Assembly (NCBI GenBank): GCA_024291935.2
Contig: JAGTYA010000026.1
Coordinates: 7,296,001-7,360,000 of the forward strand
Length of the DNA: 64,000 nucleotides
From: Okapia johnstoni
Lineage: Eukaryota; Chordata; Mammalia; Artiodactyla; Giraffidae
Direction of reading: 5' to 3'
Shown: positions 33,824 through 48,775 of the stretch, piece after piece
Numbering within the stretch: the stretch's first letter is position 1
Layout: the number at the start of each line of letters is the position of its first letter
Made by a program: the position numbers and the translations under genes
The notes under the pieces: generated by a model
Databases searched by the model: none
What the model was told of the DNA's origin: nothing
Seen by the model: only the letters and a program-made list of their open reading frames with translations

Positions 33824-34915
33824 CAACGCCCCAGTCTTGACCTGTCCCCTCTCGAGCAGCCCTCACTGGGACACATCCTGCCACCAAGTGCCAGCTCCCG
33901 CCCTCCCTGCACCAGGGAGCAGTAACCCCCAGCTCTGAGGTGGAGGAGGTGGCACCCTAGACCAAGTGGAAAGAGGCTGGAGGCCCCAGCTGACCTCAGC
34001 CCTTACAGTCCCCTGGCAGTCATGGGGATTTGGGGTCACTTCCAGGCTTCCTCTCCAACCCTTCAGCCCTGTATTCTGCTGGGCCCATGAAGGCAGAAAG
34101 GTGCAGCATCTGAGATGCCCTCTGACCCCCCAGTGCCCTCCTGGGAGAAGGGGCCGCCCCCCTGAGCCCCCCTTGTGTGTGGAGTCATGCTGCAGTGCCG
34201 AAAAGTATTAGCTCCCGCTCCCAGTGTGGACTCAAGGGGCTGGAGGCAGGCCAGGAACTTGCTCCTGGGCCCACCCACCGAGACTGGCACCTCACCTCTT
34301 TACCTACCTAAACTTTCCGGAAGCTCTTTGCGGTGATCTGCTGTGCCCTTTGTGCCCTGTGGCACTTCCATGTCTTACTGGCAACCACACAACTCAGGGA
34401 AAGGAGTATCGGGGGGTGGAGGGGCAGGCGACAGCACTGAGGGGCCCTGCTCTGCCCCTCCCCCCCAGGCCCTTTTCTCCCTGTAGTTTGTTTAAGGTGA
34501 GACTCGGGTCTCACCCAGCGGGCACCGGGCAGCCTCACTCTAGGCTGAGAGCTCGTATGTCTGCTTCTGAACCACTGCAAGCCTCAGAACCTATGGAAAG
34601 GCCACTTCTTAACTTGCAGAATTTTTCTTGAGTTTAGAAGGATGGAGTTACTTCCTTGCTGTCTTCTGGCTTAAATTTTGAATTGGAATGCCTGACCCCA
34701 GGAAAGGGGAGCAGGAGTGCTGAGCTCCTCATTTTTCCAGTTTAGAAAAAGGCTCTGGGCCAGAGGCCTTGCCTGCCCCTGTCTTTCCCCCCTTGGTTTT
34801 ATGTTACAAGAGTTGCTGGAGAGTTTCAGATGATTATTTAATTTGTAAATACTGTACAAATTTTAATAGCTTAAATTGTATATACAGCCAAATAAAAACC
34901 TGCATTAATGACTGG
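33824..34915 (+). other. SYVN1: SYVN1 3' UTR
   Basis: About 1.09 kb follow the TGA at 33,821-33,823, ending after AATAAA at 34,891-34,896. An AT-rich stretch (34,830-34,890) with 'tgtaaatactgtac' precedes the signal. Frames inside it have no domain and are not genes. Confidence 0.8.
34891..34896 (+). terminator. SYVN1 polyadenylation signal
   Basis: Canonical AATAAA; cleavage is expected at about 34,910-34,918. Confidence 0.8.
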
Positions 34916-35003
34916 TGGAACTGGTGTGATAGGATTGGTGTGCCACACTCCCTCTTTTTCTCAACTCAGGTTGTAGACTTGAGAGTGGCCTGGAATCTGC
35001 GGG

Positions 35004-35009
35004 TTTATT
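35004..35009 (-). terminator. MRPL49 polyadenylation signal
   Basis: TTTATT on the plus strand is AATAAA on the minus strand. Using it gives MRPL49 a 3' UTR of about 1 kb (about 34,985-36,011), ending some 70 bp from the SYVN1 3' end. An MIR-like stretch lies at about 35,060-35,160 inside it. Confidence 0.6.
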
Positions 35010-36011
35010 TATACAAGGCAGTACTGTCCTTGGGCAGTTGAATTATTAAGGTCTTTGGAAGATATACCCATTTTACATATGAAGAAACTGAATCCCCAGA
35101 AAGGGTAACTACTCTGCCAGAGGTCAGAGCAAGTAGGGGAGCCATGCTTTGAACCCTATATTGAGCCAGCTTGATGCTGAGGTGGGGGTGGGGGGGATCT
35201 CAGGTCTCTGGCCTTTAGGACTCCCCAGGTGGGGCAAGGGTGAAGGTTCCTTGGCTGGGGCAGGATCTTCTTGCCTCAAGCACCTTGTCCAGCCTTGATA
35301 CTAGGTCAGCAACCTGGGAGGGATTGCTGTGGGCTGCGCCAGGAACTTTCAAGGAGCCCTGCAGGCCAGCTAATCACTTAGCTTCCTGGAGCTGGAAACC
35401 AGTCAGGTCCAACTAGAATCCAGAATGAGATGGAGGCCACTTTTTACCTCTCCACAGGAAAAAGGAATGAGCCCAGGGTCTGACGTGCATGGCACTTGGA
35501 ACTGAAGACCTCCAGGATCTGTGTCTGAGTCATCCTGGGTTCTTTGTAGCCTCTACCAAGCCAGGTATGACCTAGAAGGGCTCAGCAGTGAAGGTCTGTG
35601 GGCCAAGGAAGAAATGTGCCCAATGCATCTGCCCTGGGCTACCCTCTGGTAAACCGGGCTGGCTATTGCTTTCAACAGAGGGGCAGTTAACAACCTCTAA
35701 AGCTTGAGTAGCTGAAGTCAAGGAGCTCCAATGAAGGGAAAGCAGGATCACGCCAAAGTGGGGAAGGGGGGCAATTAACACTCCCCTCTAGCTTGGCTGT
35801 TTCTGGTGGGTCTCCAATGTTAGACAGCCCTCCCCCAGTGCTGGCACCCATAGAGTCCCATTTCCTCCTTTATGCATGCACGGCCTGCTCCAAAGCCCTC
35901 AGCCCTGGTCTCTGTACCCCCTTTTTCCTTGTTGCTCCAACAGCCTCCTCCTGGGATCCCCGGGACTCCAGTCTGAGGGGGACGCTGTCATGGAGGCTGC
36001 TCAGCTGGGCA

Positions 36012-38719
<2,708 letters not shown>

Positions 38720-38935
38720 CTTGAACTGTCCACCTAACTAGCTTTCTGCGCGCGCAACCAGCCTGGTCCCACCCCTTTCTGTTCGCCCCGCCCCCAGGAC
38801 CGAGAAGGCGCCTGCGCAATCATAAAGAGGCGGAGCCAGAACGACTTCGGGCGGTACAAATATCAGAGGTCTCGGCGGTCGCTCCTCAGTGACGTGGCAC
38901 GCAGCAGGCGGAGAGGACGTGCGCGCCCTCGCTCC
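38720..38935. promoter_or_regulatory. Bidirectional MRPL49/FAU promoter
   Basis: The 216 bp between the MRPL49 ATG (minus) and the FAU start site (plus) are CpG-rich. They hold TGCGCGCGCA at 38,747-38,756 (NRF-1-like, not a perfect match) and TGACGT (CRE half) at 38,890-38,895. There is no good TATA box; 'tacaaatat' near 38,856 is weak. A shared promoter follows from the layout. Confidence 0.7.
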
Positions 38936-38989
38936 TTCCTCTTCCTCGACTCCATCTTCGCGGTAGCGGCAGCGGTGTCCGCGATCTAG
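38935..38989 (+). other. FAU: FAU 5' TOP exon 1
   Basis: The non-coding first exon begins with CTTCCTCTTCCTCGACTCC, a 5' terminal oligopyrimidine tract typical of ribosomal-protein mRNAs, and ends at ..GATCTAG|GTAAGA (38,989/38,990). This predicts mTOR/LARP1-controlled translation. Confidence 0.8.
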
Positions 38990-39266
38990 GTAAGAGTTGG
39001 GCTGCGGGTGGATCGGAAGGACTTAATAGCAGACTGGCCTCGAGGTTAGAAGACGCGGGAAAAACAGGGAACGAGGGACTGTTCTTGGGGCTGATTCCCG
39101 TCGGTCCTCCCTGGCAGTTCGGGCCTTAACCCACGTGAGACCCCGAGACCACCTACTTCCCTGCGCAGTCGTCCCCGGCCGCCCACCCATTTACCGATCC
39201 TCCTCTCTCCCAGAGTATTTCTTCTCTTAGAAGCCACCTCTCTGTATCTTTTTTTCAGTCGGCAAC

Positions 39267-40477
<1,211 letters not shown>

Positions 40478-40508
40478 TGCTTACTCCTCTGTAATCTTGG
40501 CTTTCTCT

Positions 40509-40514
40509 AATAAA
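40509..40514 (+). terminator. FAU polyadenylation signal
   Basis: AATAAA 32 bp after the stop codon; the very short 3' UTR is typical of ribosomal-protein genes. Confidence 0.9.
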
Positions 40515-40529
40515 GCCACTTAACCCAAT

Positions 40530-42600
40530 CATATCATTGTTTCATCTTCATTTCCAGGGCCTGAGGGAACAACGTGGTTTCTAGGCCTAGTGGTATGAAC
40601 AGGCCTCACTTTGGTTTCTTGGCATTGTGAACTCAGTGACTGGATGGGAGTGGAAGAGTGGTAAACATGTTTTAAAAAAACTTCCTGCGAAAATTGGTAA
40701 CCACGGATGCCAGCCCTTTGGGGAATATCAGTCTAGTATTTCTCTGAACTTGGAACAGGTGTGGCCTTACTGGAGGCCAGGTCAGGAATCTGGTCTACCC
40801 TAGGTTTAGAAAGGGTTGCCTGATCACATTGGCAATGCAGTGATCATTTGTTGTGATTTCCTGACTGGCTTTGCTAACCTAATCATTGACCTCACAGGTG
40901 AAGTTGCTTGGTTGATGGGTTCAGTGTTTCTAGAACTGGAGTTATCTGGAGCTGATTGAAGTTTCCTAGAAACACATGCATACACGTTCGTTCATTCTGC
41001 TAAGGTTTTTGAACCTCCTGGTTCTTGGGATACAGCATACTATTGGGCTCTAGACTTGGACTGTCTTGAGTCTGGATCTTTGTTCCATTTATTCACTGAC
41101 TGGCTGGCTTTTTTTTTTTTATAACTGTTACGCAGCTTATGGGATTCTGGTTTCCCAACCAGGCAACCAGGGCTCGAAAGCACTGAGTCCTAGCCACTGG
41201 ACTGCCAGAGAAGTCCACTGCCATCATCTCCCAGATCTATATAAAGTGTTTAGATCAGCTCCGGCCATCTAGAAAAGTACACAAATGTATTGGCTGTTTT
41301 TGTCTTTTATAGTGAGCTTTCTAGAAAGACACTGGCCCCATCTCTTTTAGGAATTTAGTGTCTTGTGAGGAAAGCAAGAAAACCAGTTAAAAGTGTTGTG
41401 GCCATAGAAAGTAAGCAGGGTGCTGTAATGAAAGAGGGAGTGATGGACAGATAACTACCCTAGGAAGGTCTCTGAGGATAGGATGTGTGAGACCTTAAAC
41501 AGGCAATGATTAAGTGGTAAGACGGTGAATTTCAGCCAGGAGAACTCGGCGGTGGTGTGTAGCAGATCCTGCAGGGTCTTGTCAGATGTGGAGAGGAGTT
41601 TGGTTTCAGTCCAAATGCAGGTCAGGGTTTTTAAGTAAAGGCCTGCTGGGATATGACTTGTAATCTTTCTCTGGCTGACTTTTCTGGAGGGCTGGCAAAA
41701 GGAAACCAGTTAGGCTGGTGTCATCTAATTGAAGAACAAGTAGCTTGGACCACCAGGGGCAGTGTGGGTGTGTGTGCACTGTTGCTCAGTCATGTCCAGC
41801 TGTTTGCAACTGTAACCTGCCAGACTCTGTCCATAAGAGTTTTCCAGGCAAGAATACTGGAGTGGGTTGCCATTTCCTCCTCCAGGGGATCTTCCTGACC
41901 CAGGGCTTGAACCCCTGTCTCTTGCGTCTCCTGCATTGGCAGGCGGATTCTTTACCGCTAGCTACACCTGGGAAGGGGGGATGCAAAAATGAGCAGACTC
42001 TTCAAATCCATCCAGATCTTGGTAGGGAAGTAGATGATCCATATTGAGATAAAAAGGTATTTTAAAGGTAGAACTGACCAGTTGTGGGACTGGATATGAT
42101 TAAGAAGGCACCAAAGAACCAGAGCTTTCAGGGGTGCCATAAATCGAAGCTTCACAGCTTTTGGCACAGTTGGTGAGTCATCACCCCCAGTCTACCACAA
42201 ACTCAGCTCCATTAGGATAGGTACCCCGTCTCATTTTGCTCTTCGGTGTATTTTCTTTAGAAGTCAGGGAGGAGCTCAAATATTTGTTAATGTTGCTTCC
42301 TCAAGAGGAGAAGTGCCCCCAACACACCCTGTCTAGGCTAAGTACCCCACTCTTCCCTAGCAGAATGGCTGCCCCTCCAGCGCAGGGACGCCTCATCTCC
42401 CATCGACTTGGCACAGTTAGTGGCCCAGAGTAGGTCAGGTCAGTTCAGTTCAGTCGCTCAGTCGTGTCCGACTCTGCGACTCCATGGACAGCAGCACGCC
42501 AGGCTTCCCTGTCCTTCAAGTTTAGTCAAGATTAGGTTTTGCCAAAGCGCTTTATGATGCTAAAAGTAACCACTAAGGGGCAGGCTGGTACCGACCGAGC
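40530..42600. other. FAU-ZNHIT2 intergenic region
   Basis: About 2.1 kb without a supported gene. It holds a minus CHR-type short SINE (about 41,110-41,216), a minus Bov-tA (41,770-41,975) and a minus BovB fragment (42,434-42,520). L2/MIR-like old sequence is likely around 41,330-41,620 and 42,180-42,300. The rest looks unique. Confidence 0.55.
41770..41975 (-). repeat. Bov-tA SINE
   Basis: Bov-A body 'ggcaagaatactggagtggg', head side 'ctttaccgctagctacacctggg'. Minus orientation. Confidence 0.88.
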
Positions 42601-42770
42601 TCCCGGCAGACGCACTTTTCCTGCGCTCCCACCGCGCAGGGCGGGGCTACCTCACCAACGGCTCCTGTGCCGTATCGCGGGTCAAGTTGGGGGCGTGGCT
42701 TGACCTCCGAATGCGGCCGGAAACTGCCGAGAAGCGCTTTGACGAAGCGCTCCGTCGGGCTCGCAAAAAG

Positions 42771-42778
42771 GCGGAAGT
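42771..42778 (+). promoter_or_regulatory. ETS site in the ZNHIT2 promoter
   Basis: GCGGAAGT lies 73 bp before the ZNHIT2 start codon, within a CpG island starting near 42,580. The transcription start was not determined. Confidence 0.5.
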
Positions 42779-42850
42779 AACCGAGAAGCGCCGGAAACGT
42801 CCGATCTGCAGCGCGTGTGCGTTCCTTGGTGGTGTGCTGCGCCAGTTGCC

Positions 42851-44050
42851 ATGGAGCCGGCCGGGCCTTGTGGTTTCTGCCCCACTGAGGAGGCCCAGCC
42901 GGCTCGCTACACCTGCCCTCGCTGTAACGTGCCCTACTGCTCGCTACGCTGCTACCGGGCGCATGGCACCTGCGCCGAAGAGTTCTACCGTGATCAGGTG
43001 CTGGGAGAATTGCGCGGCCGCAGCGCCTCGCCCAGCCGCCTGGCCACCGCCCTGCGCCGGCTGCGTCAGCAACGTGAGACCGAGGATGAGCCCGGCGACT
43101 TAGGCCTCAGGCCTGGCCCGGCGCCCGGCGGCCTCTCAGGACTCTGGGAGCGGCTGGCCCCGGCCGAGAAGGTGGCCTTCGAGCGGCTGCTGAGCCGAGG
43201 CGAGGCCGGGCGGCTGCTGCCCCCGTGGCGGCCATGGTGGTGGGGTCGCGGGGCCGGGCCGCGGCTTCTGGAAGAGCTGGGTGATGCCCCAAGCGGTGAT
43301 GCTGAGGAACTGGAGCCCTCCCCCGCAAGGATGCCGCCGGAACCCGTGAGGGATGAGCTCGCGGCCGTGGAGCTGGTTCTTGGAGACCTCCCCGGGCCCT
43401 GCTCTCCCGCCGTGCCCACCCGGATCCCCGCGCTGGCCAGCCTGAGCAGGGCCCGGGCGTCGCCGCTCGTGCGCTTCCAGCTGCCCAACGTGCTGTTTGC
43501 CTACGCACACACTCTGGCCCTGTATCACGGCGGCGACGAGGCGCTGCTCTCAGAATTCTGTGCCACGCTGCTCGGCGTTTCCGGAGCCCTGGGCGCCCAG
43601 CAAGTCTTTGCCTCTGCCGAGGAAGCCCTGCAGGCCGCAGCCCATGTGCTGGAAGCAGGCGAGCATCCCCCCGGACCTCTGGGCACACGAGGTGCCATGC
43701 GCGAGGCCGCCCGTATCCTGCTGGGTGAGGCCCCGGCCAACCAGAAAAGCTACACGCTGGCAGCACTGGGGGACCTGGTGCAGACCCTGGGCCGGGCCCG
43801 GAAACAAGCTGTGGCCCCCGAAGAACTAGATCGCCTCTACCGAGCCCGAAAGAAATGCCAATTCCTTCTGTCTTGGACCAACGAAAATGAGGACGCCCTC
43901 ACACCCCTGGCTCTAGACTGTGCCACGGCCCATCGAGCCCACACTGTGGCGGCCGAGGAGGTGGCAGCCCTCACGGGGGAGTTGGAGCAGCTTTGGGGGG
44001 GCCCCGTACCACCTGCCCGGAGGACTCTCATTGAGGAGCTCCCTGGCTGA
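42851..44050 (+). CDS. ZNHIT2: ZNHIT2, HIT-type zinc finger protein
   Basis: A single uninterrupted coding exon of 399 codons; I recall 403 for human, also without introns. The HIT zinc finger is at residues 7-41: C7-x2-C10, C22-x2-C25, C30-x3-C34, H38-x2-C41, giving eight ligands. The rest is Ala/Leu/Glu-rich and helical. Family knowledge: ZNHIT2 binds RUVBL1/RUVBL2 with the R2TP chaperone and helps assemble U5 snRNP. The reading frame is open 12 codons further upstream (from 42,815). I chose MEPAGPCGFCP because it sits right before the finger in GCCATGG context and matches the family start. GC content is very high, so long antisense frames (for example 43,107-43,766) are artefacts. It lies tail to tail with TM7SF2. 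Confidence 0.96.
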   Translation: MEPAGPCGFCPTEEAQPARYTCPRCNVPYCSLRCYRAHGTCAEEFYRDQVLGELRGRSASPSRLATALRRLRQQRETEDEPGDLGLRPGPAPGGLSGLWERLAPAEKVAFERLLSRGEAGRLLPPWRPWWWGRGAGPRLLEELGDAPSGDAEELEPSPARMPPEPVRDELAAVELVLGDLPGPCSPAVPTRIPALASLSRARASPLVRFQLPNVLFAYAHTLALYHGGDEALLSEFCATLLGVSGALGAQQVFASAEEALQAAAHVLEAGEHPPGPLGTRGAMREAARILLGEAPANQKSYTLAALGDLVQTLGRARKQAVAPEELDRLYRARKKCQFLLSWTNENEDALTPLALDCATAHRAHTVAAEEVAALTGELEQLWGGPVPPARRTLIEELPG

Positions 44051-44070
44051 GCTGGAGACCCTTTGTCATT

Positions 44071-44076
44071 AATAAA
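44071..44076 (+). terminator. ZNHIT2 polyadenylation signal
   Basis: AATAAA 21 bp after the stop codon, followed by the GT-rich 'tgtgactggtctgctctgtc'. Confidence 0.88.
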
Positions 44077-44234
44077 GCTGTGACTGGTCTGCTCTGTCGC
44101 CAGTGCCCATTTCTGAGTGGCAGTTCTCATGCCACCGCCCCCCAGACTCTTCTCCTTGATCAGGGCTGACCCAGTCAGTCTTTAAACAGCCCGGCCCCAG
44201 AAAGGAAGAGAAGCAGCACCAAGGATTCCAGCTG

Positions 44235-44240
44235 TTTATC
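44235..44240 (-). terminator. Possible TM7SF2 polyadenylation signal (GATAAA)
   Basis: Plus TTTATC is GATAAA on the minus strand, a known weak variant, about 215 bp after the TM7SF2 stop codon. No AATAAA was found between the stop and ZNHIT2's own signal. Confidence 0.4.
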
Positions 44241-44455
44241 TAAGGAGGAAGAGCAGCCCCCTCACTCCATTTTGGAGTACTGGCTTCATTTCCCCCTTGC
44301 TCCAGCCACCTATCAGGCTGTTCATCCCAGTGTTTTGGAGCTCAGGGCAGGGTAGGCTGCAGGCCCTCGTGTCCCAGGTGCATCCAGCCTCCTGGTGCCA
44401 AGTGAGCTGGCAGCTGGGCAGGCACGTGCCCCGACCTGGGGTGTCTTGAGCCGCC

Positions 44456-47284
44456 TCAGTAGACGTAGGGCACAATTCGGTAGGGCACACGCCGGCAGTA
44501 TTCGTGCCAGGCCAGGCCATACTTCTGCAGACACTGCCGCTCATCCCGGTCCTCACGGTGCACCAGCAGCACAGTGAAGTAGAGGAAGTAGAAGTAGGGC
44601 AACAGGTGGAACACCCCTGTGGGGAAGAGTTTTTGTCCTTTCAGCCAGCCTGCCAGTTCACAGACGTTTCCATCGCTAATGGCTCACAGGGGCATCAGCT
44701 CAGTGCTGAAAGGGCCAAAGTCTGCAGGGAGAGCTAGCATGCTAGGCTGTCCCAGAGGTCTGCCCCAGCCACACCCTGAGTGCATCCCCAGCTCCTTGAT
44801 TACACCCTCCACTGGGGTGCAGCCCTATTCTCCATTCCTCACCCAGACTGGCCATCCTCTACCTTGGCCCCCCACACACACACTTTTGGCCCCTCTCAAA
44901 TCACTCACCGCACGGTAAGGACCAGGCCAGAGCCATGATGAGGTCTCCAAGGTAGTTGGGATGGCGGACCATACCCCACCACCCGGACACCAGCAACCGT
45001 CGCCCTGTGGCTGTAGAGATGGTCTCAAGGTCTGGAGAGAGACATAGCGGGATGGGGGAACCCTTGGAAGTCCAGCTGCCCCATCTCACTCATGGCACCC
45101 CAGAAACCCAGCTCACCAGCCACTCTGGGATCAGAAGGATTCTTTCGGAAGGTGTTTTTCTGAGAATTGGCTCCACGGAAGATGTAGTAACCAACAGCTG
45201 GGGGAAAGCATGAGCAGGCGGTCAGGGGCCTTCCATCTGACCCTGACCCACTACCCACAGGAGAAGGAGAATGCTGCTCCTTCCCGACTGACCATTGATG
45301 AAGCAGATGAGTGAGGCCAGGGGCCACCCCAGAGGCTGTGGGTGATACAGCAGGAACTGGGCCTGCAGGCTGTAGGTGAAGGGTACCCAGGCAAGGTCCC
45401 CAAAGGCCAGCATGAAGCCAAACCCATCATGGATGATGTCCATGGTGGTGAGGACTGCCTCCTGCAGGGACAGGACCCAGACACACTGGTTTAGTCCCCA
45501 CAAAGTCCTCAGGCACCCTCCCCTGCCTCCCCGGCCCCGTCCTGCCTCACCTCGTACCAAAGGGCATCACCCACATACAGTAGCTGGAAGCCATTGACCA
45601 GCCACATGGCCAGTGAGGGACTCCCCCGAAGTTCTGCTTCCTGCATCAGCAAGGCCAGGTTGATGAGGACCTGGGGGTTAGGTGGAGGGTGAGACAGAGC
45701 AGTCCATCCCCAGTCCATTTCTACAAAGGTGACAGCGGCTGGAAAGGCAGCAACCAGCCTGTTCCCTTGTCTCAGCTCTCCGTCACTAACTCTCCAGGCC
45801 TGTGTTGAGTGGCTCCAGCCCTGTCCCTAGGGGCAGAGACTGCATTTGTCCACTTCCTGACCTGTTTTTTCTTGCCTTGTCCTGCAGTATTCCCTTGGGA
45901 GAGCAGCATAGGGAGCAACTGGACACTTCAGGCTTGAGAGTTAAATCAGACCTGGTTTTGAATCTCAGCTTTGCCACCTGGGCAAGCTGCTCACCCTCTC
46001 TAAAGCCTCCTTTCCCACCTCCACGTAGAAAATGGAGATAATCATGGACATGATGTGTATGCTGTGCTCAGCATGGTGTGTTTGGCCATAGTAAGTGCTC
46101 AGTAATGACTAGCTGGTATCGAATCTGTACTGAGCACCCCATTCTGGTAGCACTGGGCTTGGTGCTGTCAGGCTACCAATTCTAATCCTCACCATAATCT
46201 TGGGAGGAAGCTCTTACTTTACTCCATTTCACACATGAGGAAATAGCCTCGAAGGCCAGGATCCAGGCCCCTGATGGGCACTCAGCATTCCTCCTGCCTC
46301 TGGATGAAGCAGTTTCCAGGGTGACGGGGACCTTGCCCAAGAGACCCTTCAGGAAATCATGACCACAGACCAGTATGGGTGATTATAAACAGAAAACACA
46401 GTTGGCCTGTTGTCAAGACAGGCCACCAATGATGGACAGGTTGCTAAGTCCACTGACAAGTTTGAAGTTCTGCACCGTTCTGATCTCTAGCAGCACAGAA
46501 TCATCTCTTCGAAATAGATTTTGCGCTTGACGGCTTTATTTAAAATTGTTTCTCCTAATTCCCTCCGTGCTTTTTCCTCATGGCATCCCCTGACATGTGA
46601 CATATTTTATTCCTATTAGAATGTAGGCTTCATGAAGACAAGACATTTTTTTTTCTTCCCTGTAACTATGTTTTTCTTTTGTCTCCCAGTACCTGGAGCA
46701 GTGCTTAGAGCACATGATGGACTCAACAAATATTTGTGGAATGATTAATGACATGTTAGCACAATTTAGGCCCTGCCCTGCCCTGCTCACCCATCCCACC
46801 CCTCCCCTTGGATGGAGGCCCACTTAGCCATGCCCAGCATACCCAGCCGATGAGGCCAGGCCTCAGCTCGCAGAAATATTTGAAGTCAAAGGAACAGATG
46901 CGTGGGTTGAGCTCCCGTCCCAGGAAAAAGTCGTAAATGAGATTGCCTGGAGAATAATGGAGGGTGAAGTTGCAAGCCAGCACCCCCATCTGCCTCTATC
47001 CTTACCCAATTGGGGCTCCTCTCACCTGAGTTCCCCCCAGGTGCCAGGGCCGAGGCAGGGGCTACCAGAGCCTTCAGATACAGAAGGAGGCTGAAGATGA
47101 AGGCGGTGAGGGTGGCCGCAAATGCCAAGGGCAAGAGCATTTCCGGGAGCGCACTCAGGGGCAGCCCGGCTGACACCCCCAGGCCCACCAAGAGGGCTGT
47201 CAGCACCAGGGCCTGGAAGCCTGAACCGCAGCACATGGTGAGTCCTGGGATTGAGACCCTCCACCTCCGCCGCCCCCCACCCTT

Positions 47285-47321
<37 letters not shown>

Positions 47322-47368
47322 AAAGCTCAGGGAGGTCGCAGACCTAGCCAATCAGACATATACACACA

Positions 47369-47407
<39 letters not shown>

Positions 47408-48428
47408 TAAAGCTCAGGGAGGTCGCAGACCTAGCCAATCAGACACTTGGGCTCTTGGAGGGTCACCTCAGCCACTTCTCTGAGTAGCAGCAAGTGCTAG
47501 GAATGGAGGAAGGAGGGGTGTGGAAAGGACCAGTGAAACCCCCTATATCTGTCCTGGGCGTAAAGGAGGCGCAAAATAAAGAGTTTGGGGTCGCGGGCCC
47601 ATCTCCATGATCTTCCCATTGGGCCTGAGGGCTCCACCCCCAAACCCGCAGCTCCACGCAAGGACCCAGCCCCCAGGCACCGTTAATGGGATAGCGCAGT
47701 CGGCTCTTATCCTTCAGTTCCTGCCCCTCAGCCACCTGCGGGCACAAAGCGGTTCTGATAAGAGTTGAGGGGGCCCATCCTTCTCGCCGAGCCCCCGCCC
47801 TCCGCCGCCTCCCCCGCGCGTTTGCGAGCTGAGGCCACACCTTGCGCGCCGGCAAGAGGTAGAGCGCCGCCTGCAGGCCGAGCCAGGTGAGACACAGCAA
47901 CAGCGCCCACGGGCTCCACAGTTCCTCCAGTCCCGGCAGGTAGGGGGGTGGGCCCAGGAGGCGCGCCGGGCCCGAGCGGGCCACCAGTAGCAAGTGGAAC
48001 ATAGTGACCGGGAGCAGCAGCAGCAGCGCCGCGGCGCCTGGGGAAGGGGGCGATCGCGTGGGGGTCCGCTCTCCGGCTCTCCCTGAGCCCCACAGGCACC
48101 CTGTCGTATCCAGGGACCCCTGGGCATTCTCACTGCCGTCTTCCATATCCGGTTCTCAGCCCTTGCTCCCCTCGAGGACTCCGCTCCTGTTTCCCCCAGT
48201 CGGCCCAGTCCTCCACTGCACAAACCCTTCTCCAGACACTCCCCTGCAAACCCCTAGATCCCACTACCTCCCGATAACCCTCAGTCTTTCACCCTCAGAT
48301 CCCTGTTCACAGCTCAACCCTCCAGTTCTCCCTCTAAGTCTCAGGCCTTAAGCACCCCCCCTCTCTGCCCCATTACCCAAGGGTCCTCCGAATTCCAGCG
48401 GGGCCCGAGAGCCCTGAGGAGGAGCCAT
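44456..48428 (-). CDS. TM7SF2: TM7SF2, delta(14)-sterol reductase
   Basis: ER-membrane enzyme that reduces the C14=C15 double bond of sterol intermediates with NADPH in cholesterol synthesis (ERG4/ERG24 family, related to LBR and DHCR7). Ten minus-strand exons: 48,377-48,428; 47,841-48,037; 47,681-47,735; 47,026-47,220; 46,843-46,946; 45,551-45,670; 45,293-45,461; 45,117-45,197; 44,909-45,031; 44,456-44,616. Phases close to 418 codons, equal to my recollection of human. Family motifs are [11 protein letters not shown] and, near the C-terminus, [18 protein letters not shown]. The first membrane span is at about residues 19-38. The C-terminus reads RIVPYVY. The start [15 protein letters not shown] is the first ATG, in good context. 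The exon 3 donor is AACG|GTGCCT, which is weak. Intron 3 carries duplicated (AC)n runs, and the intron before the RELNPR exon holds L2/MIR-like sequence (45,930-46,745). Confidence 0.97.
45930..46745 (+). repeat. MIR and L2 remnants in a TM7SF2 intron
   Basis: A MIR core is readable at about 45,960-46,050 ('gaatctcagctttgccacc'). L2 3'-end wording is at about 46,555-46,745 ('tcaacaaatatttgtggaat'). Confidence 0.65.
47286..47447. repeat. Duplicated (AC)n-plus-unique cassette in TM7SF2 intron 3
   Basis: Two (AC)n runs (about 47,287-47,319 and 47,369-47,404) are each followed by the same 37-bp sequence starting TAAAGCTCAGGGAGGTCGCA and ending CCAATCAGACA (about 47,320-47,357 and 47,406-47,443). 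The unit is roughly 85 bp, present twice. Confidence 0.85.
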
Positions 48429-48631
48429 GGTCTCCGCTGCGCTGGGGCTTGGAACCTCTCAAACGTCTGTCAAGGAAACACAGCCCACCCCATCCCCCGG
48501 GAGATGGGCGGGCTGCCGAGGAGGACCGAGCCCAGCTGGGCTTGCACCTGTCTGGGCAGCGGACAGCGACCGCTTTTGTCCCGAGGTCTTGAAATGGACC
48601 CGCCCCCGGCCCATCGTGGGCCCAGCGGGTC

Positions 48632-48655
48632 AGCCAATCGGTTCTCGGGGGTGAG
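48632..48655 (-). promoter_or_regulatory. Candidate SREBP/NF-Y module of TM7SF2
   Basis: An NF-Y box (plus CCAAT at 48,634-48,638, minus ATTGG) lies next to plus CGGGGGTGAG (48,646-48,655). On the minus strand that is CTCACCCCCG, resembling a sterol regulatory element (ATCACCCCAC) with mismatches. Sterol genes commonly pair SREBP and NF-Y sites, and TM7SF2 is a known SREBP target. The site is about 210 bp upstream of the ATG. Function is inferred. Confidence 0.35.
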
Positions 48656-48775
48656 ACCAACGTGAGCGCCTCCAAAGCCGCCTCTGCCGTCTCAGGCAAG
48701 CTCAGAGCTCCACCCCAGTGCTCCAAGTCCCGCCCCGCCTCGCCGCAAGCGACAGAGAGGAGGAGGCAGCACGAC

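Noticed and set aside
43107..43766. 219-codon minus-strand frame opposite ZNHIT2
   Set aside because: An antisense shadow of the GC-rich ZNHIT2 coding exon; composition only, no motif.
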